Position numbers and translations under genes: made by a program. Below are positions 22,701 through 34,707 of a DNA stretch of 64,000 nt, in pieces. The notes beneath the pieces were generated by a model. That model saw nothing but the letters and a program-made list of their open reading frames with translations. It was not told the origin of the DNA and did not search any database. Numbering within the stretch: position 1 is the first letter of the stretch; each line of letters opens with the position of its first letter. Source of the DNA: Callipepla californica brunnescens. Its lineage: Eukaryota > Chordata > Aves > Galliformes > Odontophoridae. The DNA lies in the NCBI GenBank assembly GCA_023055505.1, contig JALIRH010000043.1:258001-322000 (forward strand). Reading direction: 5' to 3'.

Positions 22701-22790
22701 CAAAAAGGAAAGGAAGAAAGGAAGAAAGAAAGAAAGAAAGGAAGAAAGAAAAAGAAAAAAGAAGAAAAGGGAGAAAAAGAAAAAAGAGCA
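22701..22790. repeat. GAAA/GGAA simple repeat
   Basis: A-rich purine run (AAGAAAGGAAGAAAGAAAG). On the transcript it is CTTT-rich and lies 75-165 nt upstream of the Ig3 exon acceptor. Confidence 0.9.
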
Positions 22791-23530
22791 AAAGGTAATT
22801 TAAATATAGATGGTGTTTGTCATTATTTATTTTCTTCCTTCATAAAAAAAACAACAAAACAGAAATCAAACAAACTAAAAAACCAAAAACCAAAAACCAA
22901 TAAAATTAAACTTCAAATAAATGTTTACTTCACAAACAATATATAGAATATAGACATAAAAGCGGTATTTCATAGCAACAGGGTTCCATTGATCAAGATT
23001 AGACCCATCACAGCACAGATAAATACACAAAAATTTATTAGCAATTTCTCATCTTTACAGGCAAAGAGCTGGCATGGCGAGCCTCAAAAATCCCCTCCGC
23101 TGGGGGCCCCGGCTCCCCGCTCCCCCCAGCTGCGGGGTCGGCTCAGCCCCATTGCAGGACCCCGCTCCTCCGCCACCACGGCCCGAGGACTCGGGCCGTC
23201 CCCAGCCCATGGGGTGGTGGCGGAGAGGGCGGGCGCGGAGGTGGAGACTGCTCAAGATTTCGCCTTGTTCCAAAGGCTCGGTCCCGTGGTGAGCCATGGG
23301 ATCTAACAGAGAGGGACGTGGCACGGCCCCAAATGGGGAGAAAGTTTAGCTGGTGGCTGAGTGTGAGAGCCGTCCCCCTGGGGAGAGAACGAGCGTGGAA
23401 AAGATGAGAAACTCTAATGAAATTTTTGTGGTTTTCGGGTATAGAAACCCTAACAAAGCCTCTTTAAGATCTGACACGGTTCCATTGATAGATGCAGCTC
23501 TCAGAGTCACAAACATCATGCAAAATAGGT

Positions 23531-23590
23531 AAAAAAGAGACAGAGAAAAAGAGAGAGAAAGAGAGAGAGAGAGAAAGAGAGAGAGGAAAA
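23531..23590. repeat. (GA)n simple repeat
   Basis: GAGAGAAAGAGAGAGAGAG-type microsatellite; further purine-only sequence continues at 23,641-23,716. Confidence 0.9.
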
Positions 23591-25329
23591 TGCAGAGAAA
23601 TCGAATTTATGGGCGTTAGCAAATGCCCACGTGGATACAGAATAGGAAGAGAGCGACAGGAGAAGACGAGGAGAACAGGAGGGGAGGGAGAGAAGAGAGA
23701 GAGGGAGGGGAGGGGGAAACCCACTTTAATGCTGCATACTTTTCTAGCTGATGTGACCCAATGTGGTGGCTCACATTGTCACATCTCAGCCCTGGCGGAA
23801 TAATAAATAGAATAGAATTAATAAGAAAAACAAGGTAATGAAAGTTTAACGTTGAGAAAACAGTGACATGTTCTGTGCATCTCCTTAGCAGAGAAGTGGA
23901 TGCAGCTTCCAGACCTGACACAGTAAGAACATGGACGCAGGGCACGGTGTGGTTTCCTTGGCTCCATTTTCTGAACTGAGGGCGGCTGAGGTGTGTGCGG
24001 GACAAGGGACAAAGGGGAGAAGGAGGTGGGTCAGAGGGGCCCAAAAAGGAGCTGAGCACAGAGTACCCTCCCACAAGCAGAGGGAGAAGGACCCAGACCC
24101 TGAGAAGTGGCGGCACCCCACGAAGAAAAGGAGCAGGAATGTTCCCAGCTCAAGGGAGAGACATGCAATGAACAGCCCTCAGGAAGGGGCAGCTAGGGGC
24201 AAGAGGAGAGCTGGGGCTGCAGAATACCTGCTCTGATACCTGGCTCCTCTGAGCAACATCTCTGAAGTTAGTAGCAGCTGCATCCATGCAGTAGCAATGC
24301 AGAGGGCTCAGAGCTAAGCCTGCAGTCTCTCTTCCCAAGTCCCAGTGCCTTCAGATGCCGCTGGCTTTTCTGGTCTTTACCTCTCAGCCCACTCCCCCGG
24401 CTGCCACGCAGCACTGGGATCTTTTCAGGTGGGAAGGGTGCTGCCAGGAGGGACAGCGGCTGTTTCCTACTTAGTGAGGTTTTGTTAAATGAAAGCCAAA
24501 CACGGCTCCAAATCCTCCCACAAAATGACTAGGAGACGTCTTCATAGGAAGGTGCTCTCACCACCATGCTACCAGATCCTTTTCTGGTTACTGGTACCCA
24601 GGCACCAGAGAGGGGAGGAAGAGAAGACCTCCAGCTTTAAGGAATCAGGAGCCTGGACAAGTCAGAGGGGAATTCCTGCATGCACAGACTTGCAAAGGGG
24701 ATGGACAGCACACCCTCGCCTGCAGTGCAGCTGGGAAAGGACGCGAGGGCAGAGAGAGGGGCTGCAAACTCACCTGGCACTACCACTAGAAGATGGCTTT
24801 CTGCTTACAGAAAGGTGTAAGGAGAGCACCGTGGCACTGCACAGCCTCAGGCACCAGAACGGGCTCATAAGACTAGGCAACATGCTCCTCCTGCCATACC
24901 TAGGTGGAAGATTCATAGCCCTTGACACGAGGGTACATCCCTGCTGCCTACTCCATCCTTCCTTCCACTGTCTGCTATGGGGAGGTACTGAATTCCAGAA
25001 AATGGAGCCATTTGAAGACCACACCGGTCACAGTCTGAGACAAGATGGAGAGAACTCAAAAGAAACAAGTGGGATCAACATGCAGACAGATCTAGGTAGG
25101 GATGACTCTTCTGAGGAGGGGCTGACATGTAACCTTCTGGAGAGGGGAGGCAGGTGGGGAGAGGTGAGGAGAAATGGGGAGACATCCGCCGGACAAGATC
25201 CAGCCAGCAAACAGCATCAACAGCAACAAACAACGGCAGGTGGGATGCAAACACTGAGTTGTCATGGAAACAGAACAAGACAGTTAATTCAAACCGAAGC
25301 TAATCACAAAGAAATAAAACCAAACTAAA

Positions 25330-25372
25330 AGAGGAAAAAGAAAAAAAAAAAAAAAAGAGAAAAAAAAAGAAG
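25330..25372. repeat. Poly-A/GA tract
   Basis: Runs of 16 and 8 A separated by GAGA. Confidence 0.85.
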
Positions 25373-28300
25373 AACAAACCAGAATTTAATAACTGAAAAT
25401 CATCATTTGATGTATGGCGGAGTGTTGAGAATCGGAGTCTGAAAGGGGGCAAGCTGCTGTTTGTGTGTTTTTGGCAGGGAAAGGAAGAGCCACTCACAAA
25501 ACACAAGCTCAGGAGCCCAGCCATGAGCCCACCTCCTCTGCACATCCACGTGGGAAGCTCCCAGGGCTTTAGGTCAGCTCCGTGGGCTTTGGGGCAGCCT
25601 CGCTGCTCGGCTGCTTTAATAGCATTTGTCACACCTAACTAATGGGAAGCGGCCAGGACACCTGGTGCCAGCTGAAGACACCACGCGTCCTGTGAGAAGG
25701 GAGAATTTGGATTAGGGTTATTGGCAGATGAATGCAGGAACAAAAGAGGCAGTAGCATTCAAGTTGTGCATCCTGGTTCCAAAAAAGCTACACACTCCTG
25801 TGTGCACAAATATACAAACATCCACACATCAGCCTGGGATGTGAAAACAATTCCAATGGCAGCTGAGGCTGGAGATCTCAGCGAGTCCCTAGGTACATCC
25901 CTGCCAGGGCTCAGGGCTGTGACAACAGCACTTACTGTAACAGGAAATACTTGTAGGGCTCGTCTCTGGACACTGGGAACCATGTTACTGTTTGATTTAA
26001 TTGCCATACCACTCTGATGTGACTGCTGACACGAGATTTCTCAAGCTGAGAATCTCTGGGTCAGCGTTTGGGTCAGAGCTTAGGAGGAGAGTGGTGATGG
26101 GAAGGAAGCTTGAAGTGCAGTGAGAGACAGAATCGAGAACAATTTCAACTCTGGCTCCAGCTGGGTTTCATGCATAGCAGCTGAAAAAGTGATTTCTTCC
26201 ATCTAAAAATGCAGAGAAATGAATCTTTCTATTTTGTCATCCAGCATACTCAAAGGGCTGGAAAGCTAAGAGGAAGAACTGCCCTCTCTGGAATGGAAGA
26301 GCTGTGACGGGGCATTCAGGCTTTGTTCTATAGACCACTTCTCTCACACTCCAGCAATTTATCACACAGCTGATCTCCCTTCCTTTCTTGGGCCGAGCTC
26401 CCCCTGCACACCTCAGACAGGAACATCCCATTTCTGGAGCAGGGCAGCTCTTTGCTCTTCCAGAAATTTAGCCTGTTTTTCCACTAGTACTCATTTGCTG
26501 CCTTCCAGGAGCACCAAGTGACAACACAGTGCAAAGATGGCAGTGGTCACCAACACCTCCACGTGCTTCTCTTCTCTCCCACCCGATGCTGAGGGTGCAG
26601 CCACACCAAGGCCTCCAACTGCTCTCAAGAAGCACTTCAGCCCTGAATTTCAGAGATGTTTGGTTTCCACGACAGCTTTGTCAAATCTGTTTTACAAAGC
26701 CAACCTTACATGCATACATCTGTGCATGCTCCATGTGCATGTGCAGCATCTCCTGACAGACACACACAAGCAGACGCACACAAACACACATTTTCAACGG
26801 CCAGAAAACTCTCAGGTGCTTTTTTCAAACAAGGATACAGCTCACTGCTGACAGAACCAGACATTACAACTGGAGCTGGACACTTGTGAGTCAGATCAAA
26901 CAGTGCAGAGAAACCATTTCTGAGGCACAGAAAGATTTCTTAAGCTCAGTTTGTTATGAATTTTTATGTTGCTGGATATTTCACACAGGCAAACGTGCCC
27001 CCCAAATCCTTGTGAGGTTTCAGTACAGACTGAACAGATCCAATGCTTTTCACACCCTTTAAAGCCAATTGGTTTTGTTGCTGCTCATCGATAAAGAGGT
27101 TAACCCGGTTTGTGTTCTGTGAGTGGCATTTTTGGTGCATTATTCTTTCCCACAAAAAGGTACTGATCAACATCACTCGAGTTCCCTCCCACCGTCCTGT
27201 TAAGAAGAGCTGGGGTCCCCAAGTGAGAGACGTTTTGGAAAGGACAGGTTTACAGACCTGATTGGAAGAGACACTGGGAGATCCAGGGTTGACTTTTGCA
27301 ACACCAGAATCCGTCCTTAAAATGCGTTCCCAGGACGCTGCTAGTGAAAGAAACCTGAGGACCACCAACCCGTGCTGGGGACACCCACCGGTTCCACTTG
27401 TTAAGCCCTTTTCAGATCAGCTCAAGGAGAAAAATGTTGGAGGAGGAGTGAGGTGGGGAAAGGAGAACGTACTACACCAGATCCCACCGCTTCAAACCCC
27501 GATTCACATTAAAAACCAACCAAAAGATAAACATACTTTATATCTTAAAGGAGAAATTAATTGAAAAAAGGAAAGAAAGTGAAGTGAGTGGTTGAAAGCA
27601 CCAAACAAAACCAAATGGTATTAAACATTTTGACACTCAGCAAGCTGCTGCTCCAAATGAGGTGAGAAGGCGGACATTATTGGCCATTTTGGTGAGACAG
27701 GAGTCATTCCGTCTTGCTCCAAAATGAGGAGGGGTAGGGGAAAGGGTGCCAAAATAATGTGCAGCCTCTACGTTATTAGTGAAGCTTAGATTACACCTGT
27801 CCTCCCCTCCCAAAAGGTGGTTGTCCCTGCCCTGGGCTGTGCTGCAGCCGCCCTTCCTCTCCCTCTCCCATTCCAATTCCAAAATAATCGTGCTGCTTGG
27901 GTTTGGATTTCCGACCTCCGTCCCTCCAGAGGACGAGATATTTCCCTCCTTGTGCCCACCTTCTTCCTAATTTCCTTCATGGTAAATAAAAATAAATAAG
28001 TAAACAGGCAGAGAAATAAAGAATGAGACCAAGGCTTGGAATTGGTCTGGAGGAAATCCATCACCTTCCCAATCGTTGTTACTTCTCCACTTAACAAAGC
28101 GCATTATTTCAGTGTCAGGCTGGTGGACTATCTCTGCTCTTTTGCAATTCTTTTTTTTTTCTTTTTCTTTTTTTTCTGTCTGTTTTTACAGGATTGAATA
28201 TAAAACAATTAGAACCCAATTGTTTCTCAAGCAGATCCGTAAAGCTAAAGAGAGGCTTTGCTATTTTATTTGCGTTACTTTAATTTGACAAGGTGTAATC

Positions 28301-30772
28301 TAATTTTTTCCCCTAAAACAAAGAGAACAGCGATGCAAAAGGTGTAAGAGACACAGGCAGGCAGAGATTTCGAGATCAGTACAGCACAGTGTTCCTGCAA
28401 AGTGCCCTCTATGGAGATAAACGCAGATACACATAGATATACATTTATAGTTTTGATTTGTTTTTTGGGGGTGGCTTTTTGTATCCGTTTCCTGATACCC
28501 TTGAGAAATCCTTCTGCAGAAACACAGCAGATTTGTTGCTTTGGTTTGGTCTGGTTTGGAACTACAGTTTCAGAGCCGAGGACACCCCAACACAGACAGG
28601 GTGCTCCCCCACCCGTGGAAGTGCCAACCTGGAACAGACCCAAACGGTCACCAAACGATCCCTGTCTGAGCTCCAGTGCCTGGAAGCTGGCGCTGCAGGG
28701 GATGCTGTGTGGATGTGGCTCTGCCTCCCTCCTTTCCATTAAGGAACAGACTAATGCAAAGCTACAAAGCTATTCCAATTCCTATGTTTTAAGATATCAA
28801 TGACTGTATTGACCTCATCGACGTGCGTGAAATCTATAGTGCAAATGAAATTATTTCCTTCTAACCTCTAAAAGCTACTGAGAATTAAACAGCTTAGCAG
28901 CTGCTCCACTTGTTTACGGAGGGATGGGCTGAGGAACCAGCAGCTCTGCTTTAATGGCCAAATTATAGGAACTGAACTTCACCCAGCAGTGGGCTAAGGG
29001 CTACATTACTCCTTAAATTAGTCATGTTGTACTATATTTTGAAGCTGTTTTTCCTGAGGTCCTACACATGCTATTTCTGCATTTTCTATGGTTTCTATTT
29101 TAATTGAACTGAACTAGTTTTGCTAAGACGTGTTTACCCCTGGCCTGGTTTCATCCTCAGCCTTTGAACGAGTTGAGGTTTTCCAGAGGGCCCTGAAAAA
29201 GACTGGGGATGTTCTCAGCAGGAACCTGGCTGCAGAACTCCTGAGTGCACCGGCACCGTGCTCGACCCCCGCCGCGGAGGCACGACCCAAGCACTGTGCT
29301 GCTTTAAACGCCTGCTGAACCATTTAAAAAAACTGTTCTTGAAAAGAACACAGCGAGCAGAATCTTGAGCAGAGGGGAAAAGGGATTATCCTTCCAGCAC
29401 CACAACTGCTGCCTTTTCTAACTCCCAATGGTCACCGCTGTGTGAAATAGGGCAACGTTTTGAGCTCTGCTAAATCCACCCTCGGCTGTTGGTCTGCCAC
29501 CAGCAGCAGCAGCTCTGCACAGCCACACTGCTCTGCACTGCTCCGTCCTCCGTCCGTCTGCAGTGAGGGAGAGCACGCAGAGACGGCCACTGCACACTGA
29601 GCCGAGCAGCTGCACATCTGCATCAAAGCACAGATGGAAGAGCCTGAAGCTCTCAGAGTGAGACGGGGCTACAAGTGCTCCATGTCAAGGGAGCACAACA
29701 GCCGTGGCCACAGACCTTGGGCAAGCACAGCCTGGGCTTGAAGAAAAATACTGCTGGGTTCTGAGCCTGGCTTCACCCATCAGACAGCACTGAGCATCTC
29801 AGCCCTTCTGGCACGACTCAAAGCCTGTTAAAACACCAACAAGGTTTCCTGGTGCTCCCGCTGAAAGAAGGCCACTGAACTCTGCCTGCCCTACTGCTGT
29901 GCAGCAGGCTCCAAAGCCCAACAGCAAGACACTCCTTGACACAGGACTTCCCATCAGTCCTTCCCTGCCATCACTAGGGGCCAAAGCCTGACAGCATTTC
30001 TGGGGATACAGAGAAGCTCCTCCTTTTGAAAGCCAGACGAGCTGTGCAGCTCCCATAAAAACCAGGGTCCCCATCTTTAGAAGTGCTGATTTGCCCACGA
30101 GAGCCGTGCCCTCCTCTCTGGAGGAGGATCTGGGCAGCTGGCTTGCACAGAACCTTCCCAATGCCTGAGCTGCTGGCACAACTCCTCTCTGCCACTTGCA
30201 ATCTGCCTCTGCAGCTCTCCACAAAGCTGCTTTTGTGTGTGGAGCTTGGAAATGTCCTGCTAGTGGACTCCGTTATTTCACACTGAGACACGAGCTGATC
30301 CGTAATGACACACAATGCAAACCCTTGGCCAACACTTTCAGGGCCTCTCTCCCATCAGAACCTCTTGGAGAGGGTTTTGAGTCTGTTTCCTTGCCCAGTG
30401 CCATTCCAGCCTACGGTGACTGCATTCAGTTTAGCTTTAGTTTACTGTTGTTGATGTTATTATTGCTTTTATCAGCTCTTAAGGAAGAATTTAATCCTAC
30501 GACCTCAGACAAGTGATCCTAGCAGCAGCAGCAGTGCAGTTAGGGCACGATAGAGATATTTCATAAAAGATAAACAAATACGAAAATAAACGGTGTATCA
30601 GTCCCTTTTTAATTGCATCTAAATCCTGAAACTCAAACTCCTATTCATGAAGGAAATCCTGTGATTAGTGGTGATCAACACCTTTTAGTCCCAGGCAGGA
30701 GGGAGGTGGGATGGGAACACCTTATTTCAAATACTATTTTTTCTCTCTGGCTCTTTTTAAATAAAGCATGCC

Positions 30773-30793
30773 TTTTTTTTTTTTTTTCTTTAA
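30773..30793. repeat. Poly-T tract
   Basis: A run of mostly T with one C. Confidence 0.8.
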
Positions 30794-31000
30794 ATAGAAC
30801 TCTGGGGCTGGGAGATGTCTTTTGGCTGTTGTTGGCATCACGCAAAGTAAGAAGAGCCACAGCTGGCTGCTCTAACAGACATGATCGACAGTGCAGCATT
30901 TCGGAGAGGTACCCTGGTGCCTACAGGGGAGGGGGAGAGACTTGAAGGAGGGGGGGAATACCAGTACTGAGGGTCCAAGCACTGAAATCTCAGTATTTTA

Positions 31001-31058
31001 AGAAAAAGAGAAAGAAAGACAGAGAGAAAGTGAGAGACAGAGAAAGAGAGAGACAGAT
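31001..31058. repeat. GA/GACA simple repeat
   Basis: Purine-rich AGAGAAAGAAAGACAGAGAG run. Confidence 0.85.
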
Positions 31059-32310
31059 ACTGTGTCAATACTGCACTGGATTTCTCAAAAATCACACAGC
31101 TTTAATACCTGTACACTAGGAAAGCCACTCCTTTGGTAGATTATTGAGTAGTGAGGACTGATGGGTGGAGGGAAACGCATCAACAGGGACGGAAGGGCAT
31201 TCAGTTCTGCACAGGGCAAAAGCACCAAGCACCAGAGGTACAACTAACACACTGCAGAAACCCACCTGTTTACTATCCCATGTGGCTCACCCACTCAGGG
31301 TGCACACATGGGAGGCAACAGAAGCTTCATGGGGATAAACAGGGAGATGAGAAGAGGGAAAAGAGGCATTTTCAGCTCGAATGTAACTTGTCAGATTTCT
31401 CATTGCCGTTTACAGTAGGGATGCAGCTGCCAGATGTGCCCCTGCAGCATCTTTCGCGTCTGCCGCATTTCTCTTTCCACTCTCCCTTCTGAGGAGGGCT
31501 CTGCCTTATCCGGACGCGGCATTTCTGGGCTCGCCACGCCGGCTGCTTTTCAAGGCCCAATGGTGGGGAGTGAGGAGGGCACAGTGGGGGAGGCAGAGCC
31601 GTAGATCCGCGGACGGGCTCTGCATTGAGGGCAGGGACGGAGTGCACGCGGCACCCCGAGCTCTGCACAGCGCAGGGAGCAGCCACCCCAGGACCCTGCC
31701 CTCGCTCCTCTGCCTTCCGACCGTCTTTTCCACTTCCCAGGTCCCTCCCTCCCCTCACGACAAAGGCTCGTCCCCAACAGCAGTGCTTCCACGGACAGGC
31801 GTTAGAGCTGTGTGACCCCTTCCTGCTGAGGACTGGGGGTTCGGTTACCACTGGGGGGGCAGGAACACTGGCTTCTCACAATGCGTTTGGAATCAACTAC
31901 AGCACAGCATAACCAACCAGAACTGAAACGGGAAACCAAGAGAAAGCAAAAAAAAAACAACAACCCAACGGAACGAACGACTGAGAAAGTAATCGTAAAT
32001 CCACTTCAAATCAATCGGAATCGTAGAAAAGGAAAAAAAAGACAAACCAAACCAAAAAAATATACATACTTATATACAGAAAAAAAGAATCCGTAATTAA
32101 TTCAAAAAGTGGCATGCAAAGAAGATTGTTACATTCTCCTATCATGCATCAGGCCCAATGTCCAAACGGCAAGGTAACCATGACGACAAGAAGTGCAAGA
32201 ACTCAGCAACATTACCAAAGGATGCATAGAGGCCCACAATGCAACTCAACTCATCTCCGCGAGACCCGGGAACTGCGGGTCTCGCTCATCTTAAAGATTT
32301 CTCGCTTTTT

Positions 32311-32384
32311 TTCTCTTTTTTTTTTTTTTTTTTTTCATTTTTATGTTTTTAATTTTCTTTTTTTTTTTTTTTTATTTTCTCTTA
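32311..32384. repeat. T-rich tract downstream of meB
   Basis: Two T-runs separated by CATTTTTATGTTTTTAATTTTC. In the transcript this is A-rich and starts about 50 nt downstream of the meB donor. Confidence 0.85.
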
Positions 32385-32436
32385 AGAATGTAAAAATGTG
32401 GGTAAAGAAAGTAAAAAAGAAAAAAACCACACCAAC

Positions 32437-32448
32437 CTTCTCGTAGCT
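32437..32448 (-). CDS. PTPRS: PTPRS microexon meB (12 nt, ELRE at the Ig2-Ig3 hinge)
   Basis: A 12-nt exon, AGCTACGAGAAG, preceded by ACATCCCTCAG and followed by GTTGGT. Phase 1 in and out: G|AG CTA CGA GAA G| gives E-L-R-E, the mini-exon B tetrapeptide conserved across LAR-family receptors, in the expected intron between Ig2 and Ig3. The donor lacks the consensus A at +3 and A/G pairing at +4 and +5, so it looks weak, fitting a regulated exon. A CU-rich stretch (CTCTTCTCCTC) lies about 60 nt upstream. Family knowledge: meB acts as a spacer that changes Ig2-Ig3 geometry and partner choice among IL1RAP-type proteins, Slitrks, SALMs and TrkC. No transcript evidence is available here. Confidence 0.93.
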
Positions 32449-32571
32449 CTGAGGGATGTTAAGGGGGTTTGATGCGGAACACAATGACATGAGGAGAAGA
32501 GAAAAATAGGGGAAACACAGAGAGAGTAAAAAAAGGCCTTCTCAAGGCTGTCAGCTGCAAATTGATCGTTG

Positions 32572-32635
32572 CTTTTTTTTTTTCTTGTTTTTTCCTTGTT
32601 TTTTTTTCTTTTTTTTTTTTTTTTTTCTCTTAACC
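32572..32635. repeat. T-rich tract upstream of meB
   Basis: T-runs with scattered C and G; A-rich in the transcript, about 125 nt upstream of meB. Confidence 0.85.
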
Positions 32636-33719
32636 AAAATAAAAAGAAAGGAAAAAAAATGAAGATAGTAACGACCCTCCATCCTCGCCTTCCTGCCTTC
32701 CCCCTCCCGTCCAGGCCGCAGCGGCCAGCTCTGCAGGGTCAGCCCCGGCTCGGGACCCCCAGAGCTCCTGGCAGGGGGAGCGGGGCCGGACTGGGGGTCC
32801 CACACAGCGGCAGCCCCGGCCGCAGCCCCGCTGCCCCCACAGCCCCCAGCCCCAACCCGGCTCTGATAAGGAAAAGGAAATCATTAGAAGGAGAAAAGGA
32901 AACCCAAAGCGAAACATTTCCTTGCAGTGTTCGAACTTACAACTCCTATCCCAGGTGCTCTACAGAGACAAGCGTGTTACGGGAGAAACAAGGCAATTGG
33001 AAACGCGGGAGCGTTCGAGACTCTTAAAACAAAAAAAAACGGGAAGAAAAAGGCGCGTGAATGTCCCCTCCCGCCAAAGCACAATCCTGTTACCTTTCCA
33101 CGACAATAACAGACAAGAAACAAGGAATTAAACAGCATGAGAAGCTCCCGACGACGGCCGAGCCGCCTGCACCCCGGACACGGCCGCGGCTGCGGGAGGG
33201 CTCCGAGGGCCGAAGGTGGAGGCAATTTGTGAAGAAAACAATAAGGAAAAACCCCCGCCTCTGGTTTCGCTTCCTTTGTTTGTTTGTTTGTATTAAAAAA
33301 AGAACCCCAAACATTTCAGCTATTCCGCCCTGGATTAGCAGCAGAGCCAGGCTGCCCCGCATCAGTATCAGGCATTGCCCTGAATGGGCATCAGTGTGGA
33401 TGTGCATCCCAAAAAGCAGCATTTCAGGGCCCGAGTGACAGGGCAAATTTCAAAACGCAATTTTCCAGCTGGCCACAAAAGGCTATTTAAAAATGTAGCT
33501 TGGAAACGCTGAATTATTAAAAGCCTTCTCTCCATGTGCATGTGATTTAGTGAGCGTGAGACACGGGCGAGAGAGACAGCGAGAGGAACGGCCGCGGGGC
33601 TGCGGAGGAACGCGGGTGGGGTGGGAGGAGCATCCTCTGCCGATGGGATGGAAATGGGAACACTCTGCTGGGATGGAATTTTGCTTTTTTATTTTTCCTT
33701 CCCAATGGTATTTTTCAGT

Positions 33720-33750
33720 TCTTTTTTTTCTTTTTTTTTTTTTTTTTAAG
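33720..33750. repeat. Poly-T tract
   Basis: About 30 nt of T interrupted by single C residues. Confidence 0.8.
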
Positions 33751-34596
33751 TGAGAAGGACCAGTCCTGCTCTCTCATTACCAAAAGGGTTTTGCTCTGGA
33801 AAGATATTAAACCAAAACCCCACACAAAATGCTACAGGTGAGAGAGATTAAAACAGGACAACAAAGAAAGCAGAAAGGCCACTGCCTCCTGGGTGGGAGC
33901 ACATCAAGGGGGCACTCGGCAGGAGCCAGCCCCCCATCATCTGTTCCCAGTGTGATTTGGGCAAAGGGATCTGACACTGATGGCAGAGATCTGCTGGCCA
34001 CCTCCACTCCCTGCGCAGCTTTGCCCATGGCAGCACTCGTGCCCAAGGAATCAGTGACAAAATGTTGCTGGCAAAGGGAAAACCAGCTGGAACGTACGCA
34101 GGGAGTGGGGATGCCCCCTCCTGCTGCAACCTGGGAAGGTGCTGGGAAGAAAGGGTCGGGCAGGGGGGGCTGAGAAGGTCCTCCCCTCCTCTCACACCTA
34201 CACCAGCAGACCCGGTATCTCCCCACTTCCAGACAGTGGGGATTCTTGGTGAGGAAAGGGGATTATGGCCTCTGCAGCCAAAGCTGGGTGTCCCCCTCTG
34301 GGCCGACGCTGGCCGATTCTTGGGTCCACTGGTCTGGACTGCACTTGGCTTCACCTGGCTGACACAGCCTCGTGCTGCTGCTCTGCAGCTCTGGGTGCTG
34401 GCTGGAGCCCCCAGCAGCAGGGAGGAATCAGGGTACACCAGGACCCCGTGAGCTCAGCAGTGCACCGCAGGGACCCGAGCAGCAGCACCACGGCTTTCCC
34501 TGCGCTCAGCACCGGAGCAAATCGGAGCTCTGGGGACACAGGACGGCCTCGGGGAGGGCGGTGCGTGGCAGCGCTGCGGGGCGACGCGCTCCCTAC

Positions 34597-34707
34597 CTCT
34601 CACGTAAAGGTTTGCAGGTGAGGAGTAGCGCACTCCCGCGCTGTTGCTGGCGACGCATTCGTACTTCCCCTGGTCCGTTTCCTCGCTGCTTTCAATCTGC
34701 AGGCCAC
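34597..34707 (-). CDS. PTPRS: PTPRS exon: Ig domain 2, second half
   Basis: A 111-nt exon with acceptor CTCCTCCAG|GTGGCC and donor GAGAG|GTAGGG, phase 1 in and out. It reads [17 protein letters not shown] and on to SSPANLYVR. The cysteine in KYECVASN completes the Ig2 disulphide. The exon ends at the Ig2-Ig3 hinge, where the next splice either includes the 12-nt meB exon (ELRE) or joins straight to V-R-R-V-A-P-R of Ig3. Compared with remembered mammalian sequence, the first residues read GGLQ rather than GALQ. Confidence 0.96.

Larger units (their letters stand above)
22627..32436 (-). other. PTPRS: PTPRS intron between meB and Ig3
   Basis: A 9.8-kb intron rich in simple sequence: GAAA-type at 22,701-22,790, CCAAAAA repeats at 22,870-22,900, GA repeats at 23,531-23,590, A-tracts at 25,330-25,372, GA/GACA at 31,001-31,058 and T-tracts at 32,311-32,384. 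A GC-rich patch lies at 23,090-23,245. A 279-codon plus-strand ORF (24,489-25,328) shows no family features. Confidence 0.8.
32449..34596 (-). other. PTPRS: PTPRS intron upstream of meB
   Basis: A 2.1-kb intron with a T-tract at 32,572-32,635, a GC-rich patch at 32,690-32,865 and another T-tract at 33,720-33,750 (all as seen on the plus strand). The branch-site and acceptor region before meB reads CCTTAACATCCCTCAG. Confidence 0.8.
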
